From contig NC_092680.1 in assembly GCF_964355755.1 (NCBI RefSeq), positions 22,175,001 to 22,239,000 of the forward strand: 64,000 nucleotides of DNA, written 5' to 3'. Positions 47,401-58,900 of the stretch are shown piece by piece. Position 1 is the stretch's first letter. Each line of letters begins with the position of its first letter. The position numbers were made by a program, and so were the translations under genes. This DNA comes from Antedon mediterranea. Its lineage: Eukaryota > Echinodermata > Crinoidea > Comatulida > Antedonidae. A model generated the notes under the pieces. It did no database searches and had not been told where the DNA came from. It saw only the letters and a list, made by a program, of their open reading frames with translations.

Positions 47401-50400
47401 CAATTGAAGCTGTGGACTTGATGAGACCAAACAAGCTGCTCCTGGGTCACAATGCAAAAGGTTATGGTGCAGGTTGGTTTGTGGAAGAAATCAACATCAA
47501 GGAAGATATTCATTCTCAAACACAATTTGTTTTTCCTTGCCAGAGGTCAGTATCCTAAAGTGGATGCTTAAAAATTTGATAAGTTGGATAAGAAAGATAA
47601 GGATGGTAGTTAAGAGAGAATAATTGGTGTGATGATAATCCTGATATACACATTTAATCTAAACTAGATGGTTTGATGATGGCGTCGAAGATGGAAAATT
47701 GGAACGGGAGATTATGTTATTGGGAGAAGTAGAATGCAATGACAATTCAACAAGTAAAGGAAATTGGAAAGTTTCAGTAAGAACTAACATGAAGTCATCG
47801 GATGATATGTCATCTCCTGTAACACTCATTGTGTATGACAGCAGAGGGCAGTATTCCTGCCATGCCTTTCTAAAAGGTGAGGAAAAGGACAAGAAGTTGT
47901 TTGATCCTGGTACTGAAGATAATTTTAAGGTAATAACAACTTTGTTTATTGAGAACCGACTGTGATACTGTCAAATATGTCTTAGATCTTAGGTATATGC
48001 TAGAAGTTATTTGCAAACAAATTATTTATATTTCAAAATAAATAAATAAATTGATTTCTGACATACAGTTAGTCCCCAAGCAAATTGTTTTTTTACTTTG
48101 AGAGGAAGTCTCAACTAAAATATTCTCTATAAAACAGTGCCTGCTGCATATTTTTTTTTAATCTAGAAGAAATTGCATGGATTCATCTATCTATTTTATG
48201 GTCATAAGAGACAGCTAACTGTACATTCAATTCCTTTCTTAGAAACAAATACATTTTTTTTTTTTACTTTATTACCTGTGTACCTATTTGCAGTCTGAGA
48301 GACAAATTGAGTGGTCATCTTTTTGTCACCATCATTTCACATACATCAACAAACATCTATGTACTTCCTGACACACGCATGAGTTTAGTTTTACATTGAA
48401 AGAGTCCTTTTATTATTATTATAACATTGTTCTTTGAATACTAAATACTAAGCTGTCTGCTATTTGCTGAATATAATGTTGTATATTATTTAATTTATAT
48501 TTTAGATAAATGTTGGTAACATTGGAACTATTAGTAAAGTTAGAGTTGAAGTGAATCAGTCTCCAATCGACCCAAAACTTTATGTTGAGTGGGTAAGTGC
48601 AAATATACACATTCTTTGGTTTTATTAGCTTACATTTGTTTGCATGATCTCAGATAGTAGAAATAAATAATATTTAACTTTTGTACATTTACAGATAAAA
48701 ATGGTTAATGACCAGACAGATGAAAATTTGAAATTTAACTTTGATTCACGGATAAAAATGAGCAAAGAGGCTGCAGTTGTAAGAGGTGACACTATTGTAA
48801 AACAAGGTATTTGAATTAATATGTACATACCAAATCAAACAGTGAGTAACACAATAACACGTCCAGTCTAAGATGACTGCACATAATTTGAAACTTAAAC
48901 TCTATTTGTTTTCAACCTTAGTTTTAATATACAAAGTACAATGCCACACTGGAGACAAAGAAAATGCTGGAACAGAAGCAACTCAAATATATTTGACAAT
49001 AATGGGAAGTAATGGTGACACTGGTCGACGACTACTAATGGATTCAAACAATTTTGAAATGTTCAAAAAAGATCAGGTTAGAAAAGTATCTACAATATAA
49101 CTGGAAATTATTAGGATATCTGTATTTTCAATTTTAGCAAATGGCCATGTAGCACATAATTAATAACACTACTAATAGTATTAAGAAATAAAATATACGT
49201 TGATAACTTTGAAATAGAGTCAGTATCAGTTGGTAAAATACATACTGTACAATCAAAGTAGAGAATGAAAAAATAAATACAAAATATCATTACAATCTTT
49301 TACTAGGTTGATAACTTTGAAATAGAGGCGGTATCAGTTGGTAAAATACATACAATCAAAGTAGAGAATGAACACAATGACCCATGGCTTCTGGAACAAG
49401 TAATAATCAAACAAGAAGATGAGAATAAAGTTATAAGATTTGATTGTTCAAGTTGGATTGGAGAAGATCAACAAGACGCTGATAATGATAGTGAAAATGA
49501 ACTTATTGAACCTATCAAGTCATTTTTTGCTCAAGGTATTTCACAACACTGTGTGCAGACTGTCTTGTGTGTGATTGCATGATTTTTAATAGGTTGTCAA
49601 AAGTCAGAAAATAAAAATGTAGTCATTTGCATTGTTGTGCATAATATTGTTTACATTTCTGTGGTCATTGCATAATATGAAACAACTACATTATTGTCTT
49701 TATCAAACCATACCTTTCTTCTCAGTGAAATACAAATCTGTGTACAATAAATTTAAACTATCTTCATAATTTTTCTTAGAAAACTGGAAATGCTTTGTAA
49801 CAACAAGTGACATTAATGATTGTGGAATGGATAAGGAGGTTCAATTGATTGCGTATGGTCAAAATGGAAAATCAAACACAATGCTTCTTGAAAATGGCAA
49901 TAATGACAATTATCAACGAGGAAAAACAGCAGAATTTAAGGTTAATTACAGCACCAGTACAGTACATATGGATTTACTGGAGTTAGGGTTACCCTAACCA
50001 GTACAGTACATATGGATTTACTGCTGGAGTTCTTTCGTTGTTTATTTCAATCATTTTCATTTCTTTTTATAGGTGAATCCAGGCACATGGTTTGGGGATT
50101 TGGTTAAGATACGAGTAGCAGTCATAGATATAGATGAATCTGGTGAACAAACAGTGAATCAAACGGTGTCATGGCATCTTAACAAGGTACTTATTCAAGT
50201 TTATTCATAATAACAATTTTCACTGTTAATTATTCAAGTTTATTCATAATAACAACTTTCACTGTGGTACTTATTCAAGTTTATTCATAACAACAACTTT
50301 TACTTTGGTACTTATTCAAGTTTATTCATAATATTACAACTTTCACTTTGGTACATATTCAAGTTTATTCATAACAACAACTTTTACTTTGGTACTTATT

Positions 50401-53400
50401 CAAGTTTATTCATAACAACAACTTTTACTTTGGTACTTATTCAAGTTTATTCATAATAACAACTTTCACTTTGGTACATATTCAAGTTTATTCATAACAA
50501 CAACTTTTACTTTGGTACTTATTCAAGTTTATTCATAATCAACTTTCACTGTGGTACTTATTCAAGTTTATTCATAACAACAACTTTTACTTTGGTACTT
50601 ATTCAAGTTTATTCATAATAACAACTTTCACTTTGGTACTTATTCAAGTTTATTCATAACAACAACTTTTACTTTGGTACTTATTCAAGTTTATTCATAA
50701 TAACAACTTTCACTGTGGTACTTATTTAAGTTTATTCATAATAACAACTTTCACTTTGGTACTTATTCAAGTTTATTCATAATAACAACTTTTACTTTGG
50801 TACTTATTCAAGTTTATTCATAACAACAACTTTTACTTTGGTACTTATTTAAGTTTACTCAAAATAACAACTTTCACTGTGGTACATAGTCAAGTTTATT
50901 CATAATAACAACTTTTACTTTAGTACTTATTCAAGTTTATTCATAATAACAACTTTCACTGTGGTACATATTCAAGTTTATTCATAATAACAACTTTTAC
51001 TTTGGTACTTATTCAAGTTTATTCATAATAACAACTTTTACTTTGGTACTTATTCAAGTTTATTCATAATAACAACTTTCACTGTGGTACTTATTCAAGT
51101 TTATTCATAATAACAACTTTCACTGTGGTACTTATTCAAGTTTAGTCATAATAACAACTTTCACTGTGGTACTTATTCAAGTTTATTCATAATAACAACT
51201 TTCACTGTGGTACTTATTTAAGTTTATTCATAATAACAACTTTCACTGTGGTACTTATTCAAGTTTATTCATGATAACAACTTTCACTGTGGTACTTATT
51301 TAAGTTTATTCATAATAACAACTTTCACTGTGGTACTTATTCAAGTTTATTCATGATAACAACTTTCACTGTGGTACTTATTCAACTTTATTCATAATAA
51401 CAACTTTCAATGTAAACTGAATTTGGCTAGGACATGATTGACACATAACTAGCAGCATTTGAATTTACTTTCCTTAACAAATGTTTTTTCTTGCTTCTGA
51501 ATTTAGGTGGAGATTTTGGATGAGGGCTCTGATAAAAAGCACATATTTGAGTTCAACAAATGGTTTTCAAAAACAGAGGAAAAAAGTGATGTCATCAATG
51601 AATTACCAGCTTTGATAAAGAATAATAATCCTTTACCATTGGTGGAATACAAACTAACTTTTCACACAGGGTATGATAAACAATCTGCAACAGATTCTAA
51701 TGTGTTGGTCACTATATTTGGTTCAAATGGAGACACCGGTTCAAGACAACTTTTGACAACTATAGATGGAGGAGATCAATTTGATAAACCAGATAAGGTA
51801 AAGATCTGTCTCTAAAATAGCATTTTAATCTAGAACGTAATTTTATTAGGTGATCATTTAGAATAAAATGATCACCTATTGTTATTGTATGAAATCTTTG
51901 TTATTGGTTATCCGCCTCAAGCGGATAACCTTTGTTATTGTAGTGTTACTTTTTTTTTTTATTATTCTTCTTTCTTTCTCGGATTTTGTGCACGCGTTTT
52001 CTCTTTAACGTGTTAACATAACATGTTGTAACTTCGTCAACATATAGACATTTAACTGAAGATGTACTGCCAAGCTTTTTGACAATGTCAGATCCGCGTA
52101 GCGTAAGTTACGCGCGATTTTTTGAAAATCTTAAATCGGTCATAACTTCGAAACCGATAAATATTTTTTAACGAAATTTTCAGCCACGTTTTCTTCACAT
52201 CAATAGCTAACTTTTGGAATGTTTAACAAATTTTTGGAGATTAGAAAGTTTTCGCATAAATTGCGTTTGAAATATTTTACTCTTCTTATTTTGTGCACGC
52301 TGTTTCTCTTCAACGTGTAAACATAATATGTTGTAACTTGTTCAGCATTTAGACATTTTACTGAAGTTGTCCAGCCAAGCTTTTTGACGATGTCAGAGCC
52401 GCGTAGCGTAAGTTACGCGTGATTTTCTGAAAATCTTAAATCGGTTATAACTTCGAAACAAATGAATATTTTTTAACGTCATTTTCAGCCACGTTTGCTT
52501 CACATCAATAGTTAACTTTTTTAACGCTACCGCAATTTGTATCATTAGAAAGTGCGCGCGTAAATGGCGTTTGAAATTTTAAAATGCTTCAAATCAATTT
52601 CTGATTAAATTAGAGCACGATTCAGGTCATTTTAAGCGTTTAAAAAATTGCCACTGGTGCGCACATTTTTACGCGCGCACGGCGCAGGGAACACGTTTGA
52701 GCCTTTCTTTTACACGATTTGTGTTTTTAAATCTTCGGTTAACAATTTTACGTTATTTTATTCACTTTTCAACTTGAAATGGCGTTCTACGAGCACGTTA
52801 AACATGATAGGTTGCGCACGAAAACATGATAGGTTGCGCACGAAAACGTCAACAAATTGTGAAAATGTTGCAAAATATGTCTACTTTTAAAAATGAAACA
52901 GTTCATCAGAATGCAAGGTTACCCCCATTTTTTATTTTATTTTCTTGCAGTGTATGAATCATAGGTGTGATTTATTATAGTCTTGAATGTTAAAAAGTGT
53001 TTGATGGCTACATTATTTGCATATTAAATGTAATTTTTGAAATAATTATCATCAAACAAACATAAACATATTCAAAGAGCAAAACAATAAACATAACGTT
53101 TATCTTTTTTCTTTACATGTTAATATATAAAACTTGAAAGTATGCACTTTCATAATATGTAACTGTTTAAAATTTGTGAAGATTTCATCATAGTAAAAAT
53201 TATGATTTAAGTTCATTATGTAATAATCAACTTGCATCGAGGGGGTTCACGACATACCGATTGAACGAGGATTCTTTCTTCGGATTTTCTTCAGCAGGTG
53301 CTCATATGGCTCGATGTGTAGTGCAACCGACTTTGGTATCAGATGTACCGGGTTCGAGTCCCGTCACGGGAAAACAATTAATTAAAAGGGTTTAGTTGGT

Positions 53401-55874
53401 TATTACACTGAGAGGGCAGTTTTAATTTTGAATAGCCTACTTTTTTTGGAAAAGTCATAACTTGGAAGTACTTGAATACGCAAGATACGCTTTGTTGCTG
53501 GCGGATAACCAAACTCGTCCTCAAGTGACGAGTTTAAGATCTAGTTATTTATTACTTTCTGTACAGATTTTGTGTAACAGATATCTCAAAAAGTTTAATG
53601 TCAATGATTACCAAAATTTCACAATGTCTTTCAAATACTTTAACTTAGTTCTAATAAGCTTTTCAGCGTGATCACTCAACCGTGACGTAATTTATACGCC
53701 ATTTTGTGAAATCACATTATCAATCATATCTCCATAATTAATTATCACATATTAATGTAATTCACTAAACGTAAACTTCAGATCAAGTGTAAAAATATTA
53801 GCAAATAAAAACGCACGCACACGTAGGGTCATGCGCATGAAATCGCGCTTTAAAAATTTAAAAACCTCAAAATTAAGTTTTGATCAATTTAGAGCATGAA
53901 TTAGGCCATTTGCGTGTTTCAAAAAATTACTGCGCAAAAAATTTTTTTTGCGCGCGCGATACTTAAAAAGCGTAAAAAATACGAATTTTTTTTACAAATC
54001 GCATTCTACTCACCATCTTTAGTACATTCACCAAATTTGAGTCAGTTCCGATATAAAATAACGCTATACGAGCAGGTTCAAAATGACAAAATGCGCAAAT
54101 TAATTGCATCAAAGTGTTGAAAATGGTGAAAATAAGGCATTTTAAAAATGAAAATAATTCTTCAGAATGCACGATGACCCCCAATTTTTTTTAATTATTC
54201 TGGAAGCCATTGAGTTCTAGATATAAATTCATGTACACATTTGACGTACAAAATGTTGTGAGGTCACCAAATGGCCACTCGAATTAAAAAATTAGGTTTT
54301 TTTCTCTTTTGTCATAGATTATCACATTCAACTGAGCGCATCTCGGTTATTTTGTGCCCGATTTTCGATAATTCTTTTGTATATGATTGCTCAATTAATA
54401 ATCTTATCTTTCTCATGAGTTGTCTAAATTTTAATTTTGAATACGTCATCACGCGTAAAAACTTGAATAACGTAGGTCGTGTAATTTCACCTACACCATA
54501 CATTTGAATATCTTACAGCTCTTCCGAATTAAATTTGACCTTGATGATTATAATTTATTATGAAAGCTGATGAAATGTAGATATGAATTCATATAAAAAT
54601 TAAGCCTATCGGATGTTTTGATGTTATGAAATGGCCAGTTGAAGTTAAAAAGTAGTTTTTTTCTCTCTTTCGTCAAATTTATACAAATTTCAAAGAGTGC
54701 GCAGTGCGCTTCTACGTGTCACATTCTCTTCCAATCCTTATATTTATTTGCTCAATTCATTATCTTTTGAAATTGTCATCTTCGAGTTTATTTTGATAAT
54801 TCCATCATACCAAAAAATTATAACATGATGTGTGTCCCGTAATTTCACCTATACTACACTGTATATAGATATACAGTATATACTGTATATTGTATATGGC
54901 ATATAATAGGCACAACTCAACACTATAAACATATAATAGGATGGAATGTATCATCATTTTCCGATCGTATGATAACGTACGTGCATGTTTAAAACAAATT
55001 ATTTTCAGTAATTAATTAATTAATGTCAATAAAATGATAAAAATGATCACCTATAATTCGTCAAAGTGACGAATTAAATTCTAGTTATATATAAATTAAT
55101 TATTTGTTTTATATTTTTCTCTCTCTTTGTGGAAAACCCATTTTTTTTCAGAATGATTCATTTCTGTTTGAGGCAGTGACAGTTGGAAAAATAAAGCATG
55201 TATTGATTGAAAAAGGTCCAGGAAAGCCGTGGCAACTAGAGAAACTAATTGTGAAAGAAGGTCAATATTCAAATGAGGAAATGATTTTTAAATGCAATAA
55301 GTATGTATTTATTATTTTACAGAATTACTAATTTAAATTTAATATTATATCATGACTGATCTGTTTATTTATAAAATTGTATATATTTTTATTGATTGAT
55401 TGTTCATTTACATGATCAACACGGCCATTTTGTTTCTTATATAAATATCAAACAGTTCTTGTTTTGGATAGTTTATTGTTCACTCATAGAAATGGTGAAA
55501 TATCTACCACCAATCATCATTACCTTAAGATTTTGAGAAAACATTATAGCAATGTATACTTAACTGATTTTTATTTATTAATAATTATAACAGATGGATT
55601 GGGAGCTCAGAATTACCTGAAGACAATTCAAACATTTATCTGGAAGAGTATCAAGTGCAATCCAGTCTCTTTGTAGATACAGAGATTGTTGAAGCCAAGC
55701 CACAAACAAGTAAGATCTATATCTTTCAGGTTTTTTTTAAATATTTACCCAAAAATAAGTTATAAACATATATAAAACATACTATATCAAGGGAAGGGCT
55801 ATATATATATATATAGTAATAATGTAACTATATACCCACAGCATTGTCATTTTTTTTCAGTAATTTGCCTTTGG

Positions 55875-55910
<36 letters not shown>

Positions 55911-55926
55911 ATAATGTAACTATATA

Positions 55927-55978
<52 letters not shown>

Positions 55979-58900
55979 CATACTGTAAATTATAGAAACA
56001 GTGCTCATATTCGGAACATGATCTCATAATCGCGTCGAGCATAGCTCATTGGCGAAAGTTCCGTATTTTTTAGTTGTATGAAAAAATGTCTCTGGCTGGA
56101 TTCGAACCTGCAACCTCTCGCTTACAGGGCGAGTATCATACCACTAGACCACAGAGCCATATATGGTATTATCACAGATTTTCACCCACCAGATACATTC
56201 TCTCATACAACAAACGCCCTCACAATCAGTGGATCAGGCTTAACAAGTCAGATTAAATTCCAACTTTAATTCGCAACGGTTTTTAAATAATATTGTGTAT
56301 ATGTAAATCAATGATGTTGCGTAGCACTGTGTAAATTATATATAAATCATACTGTAAATTATAGAAACAGTGCTCATATTCGGAACATGATCTCATAATC
56401 GCGTTGATTGTGAGGGCGTTTGTTGTATGAGAGAATGTATCTGGTGGGTGAAAATCTGTGATAATACCATATATGGCTCTGTGGTCTAGTGGTATGATAC
56501 TCGCCCTGTAAGCGAGAGGTTGCAGGTTCGAATCCAGCCAGACATTTTTTCATACAACTAAAAAATACGGAACTTTCGCCAATGAGCTATGCTCGACGCG
56601 ATTATGAGATCATGTTCCGAATATGAGCACTGTTTCTATAATTTACAGTATGATTTATATATAATTTACACAGTGCTACGCAACATCATTGATTTACATA
56701 TACACAATATTATTTAAAAACCGTTGCGAATTAAAGTTGGAATTTAATCTGACTTGTTAAGCCTCCACTGATTGTGAGGGCGTTTGTTGTATGAGAGAAT
56801 GTATCTGGTGGGTGAAAATCTGTGATAATACCATATATGGCTCTGTGGTCTAGTGGTATGATACTCGCCCTGTAAGCGAGAGGTTGCAGGTTCGAATCCA
56901 GCCAGAGACATTTTTTCATACAACTAAAAAATACGGAACTTTCGCCAATGAGCTATGCTCGACGCGATTATGAGATCATGTTCCGAATATGAGCACTGTT
57001 TCTATAATTTACAGTATGATTTATATATATATATATATATATAGTAATAATGTAACTATATATATATATGGCACTAACATATAGAATTGATAATCTTTAA
57101 AAAAAAAAGATATCAAAACATAGTTCATAATGTCATTTTAGCTGTCAAAATCGTGCCATTGATACTTGGTTATTAACATTATTTTGTAGATGGTAACTGG
57201 AAGTTAATTGTAACTACTGGAGAGAGTTCCGAATTAAAAGAAATTGGTAAAATGACTTTGACTGTAATTGGTACTGAGTCATGTTCTGAAGCAGAAATGT
57301 TAGGTCAAGACAGACAAACCAAATTCCAACCAGGAACAACAGATGAATTTGATGTATGTATTTACATGTTCATTTGTATGTTAAAACAATAAGAAAAATG
57401 ATTTATCATCGTAATCATATGTTAATTTGATATACTAGATGGTACGCTCGCTTCGCCCATCTAGGTCGTGTCCACAGATGGTTCTCGAATACACAATAAT
57501 TTCAGCTTAAAAAAACAGGCGATTTCAAATGTACGTAACGCAGGACTATAGTACATTGTCGTTTACAGAGACGAATAAATAGACACGATGATTTATGTTA
57601 AATTAGCACCCTGGGAATTAGGCCTTGACTTAAAAAAATGAGTCCAAATTTTTTATTTGAACTCATTTAAACAAACCCAATTTGTGTTTAGTATATAACA
57701 TTAGAGTTGAGGGATGGGGAAGAGGATGGGAAGAAAAATTTTAAAATATATTCTCTATCCACTTAGTAACGAAATATTGTTTTAAATGTTGTATAGGCCT
57801 ATTAATAATATACCACTAAACACAGTAAAACATTTACGATTTATAATACTTTTTTAAAACTGTCCCTGTTATAGTAGTCAATTGAAATAGTAAAGTACAT
57901 GTAACGATACACCACTGCGACGTTTATATTTTTTATAATTTAATTAATTAATACAAACGTTGAGAAGCAACTGTCAGTAATCTAACCACAGTCACAGTAA
58001 TAAATGTTCTTTGTATATTTTGTTTATATATCGTAACCACATTCACAGTAAGACAATTTCTATTCAAATGGCGACCAAAAATGGTTAATACATACAGTAT
58101 TTACAATATTGTCAAAGTATTGCAATACTATATATAAGTTTTATTCTCCAAGGCCCATAAATTTATCGACTTGTGTTAAACCAAAGGCTCATAAATTTAC
58201 CTACAAACTGGGAGATTGGAATGCTCCGTTCATCGCAAATCAATGCATTTGCATAAACGTATATTAAATCTATCAAAATAGTATTTTTTAAAGAAAATCG
58301 GCCTGTCTTCAACATTATGATACTGTACTCGAGCTGTTCAACCGGTTTTCAGCTATTAACAACAATTATCGTAGGAGGAGATAGGAAAATGCGAAGTATC
58401 CTCGTATTATTGTGTGCAGGTATTTTTTCATGAGCACATCCATTAGACAGTGTATACCACGATCGGAAAACACCCCTATTTGGGGCAAATTGTTGAACCT
58501 AAATTCGTTTTAATTGTCAATAACTAATTATCTAACTAAATTTAATTAGTAAACAGGGTTACATCAGGTGGTTAAAATCAGTACCCAGATTCTAACCAAC
58601 TTTATATACCATCGAGTAAACATTCTAGAAATAACACGTGATTTACCGAATTTTGCCCTTACGTAAAATAGATACCTAAAAAACAAACAACTAAAATTAT
58701 TTTAACCTAAATTTGTGATTTTAATTTACTTTATTTATTTACACAAAAAATACATATGAAAATAAAATAATAATAATGATCATCAGTAACAACCAAAAAA
58801 TAAACAACACTCTATCTTTGAAAAATAGTACTTCTTTCCATATTGTAGAGAATATATATTTTGTATTTACAAATTCAATTCAATTTCAGTTGTCATTTGA

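Larger units (their letters stand above)
51895..53544 (+). mobile_element. Helitron-like element (inner, nested)
   Basis: Ends with hairpin ACTCGTC-CTCAA-GTGACGAGT, six bases, CTAG|T (53541-53544). The probable 5' end is A|TCTTTGTTATTGG, followed by palindrome GGTTATCCGC-CTCA-AGCGGATAACC (51906-51930); its half GCGGATAACC (53501-53510) precedes the 3' hairpin. The end design is the same as the outer element but with different sequence. The exact 5' end is uncertain. Confidence 0.6.
51829..55084 (+). mobile_element. Helitron-like element (outer), non-autonomous, fills intron 58
   Basis: Starts A|TCTAGAACGT and ends with a hairpin ATTCGTCA-AAG-TGACGAAT, six bases, then CTAG|T, the Helitron terminus rule (5' TC, 3' hairpin then CTRR, inserted between A and T). 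Near the 5' end is a palindrome AGGTGATCATTT...AAAATGATCACCT (51848-51877); half of it (AAATGATCACCT, 55041-55052) is repeated just before the 3' hairpin. No Rep/helicase ORF. The host intron is 51798-55151, so the element is nearly all of it. Confidence 0.7.
55975..57022. repeat. Cluster of three tRNA-containing repeat units, one inverted
   Basis: A unit of about 365 bp, bounded by AAATCATACTGTAAATTATA and TTAAACCGTTGCG-type sequence, occurs once in minus orientation (55977-56345) and twice in plus orientation (about 56406-56735 and 56770-57022); a part-copy of the minus unit's start lies at 56343-56404. Adjacent opposite copies form a long palindrome. Each holds a tRNA-like segment. Confidence 0.75.

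Noticed and set aside
52648-54507. Short ORFs between 52.6 and 54.5 kb
   Set aside because: They lie in Helitron-like non-coding DNA, show no family motif, and are of the length expected by chance.
54841-54960. Palindromic TATACAGTATATACTGTATATTG as a possible regulatory site
   Set aside because: Simple TA-rich microsatellite inside the transposon; similar runs occur at 26360 and 27750.
56074-56919. ORFs beginning MSLAGFEPATSRLQGE or KKCLWLDSNLQPLAYRASII
   Set aside because: They are the antisense translation of a tRNA-like sequence, a known source of false proteins.
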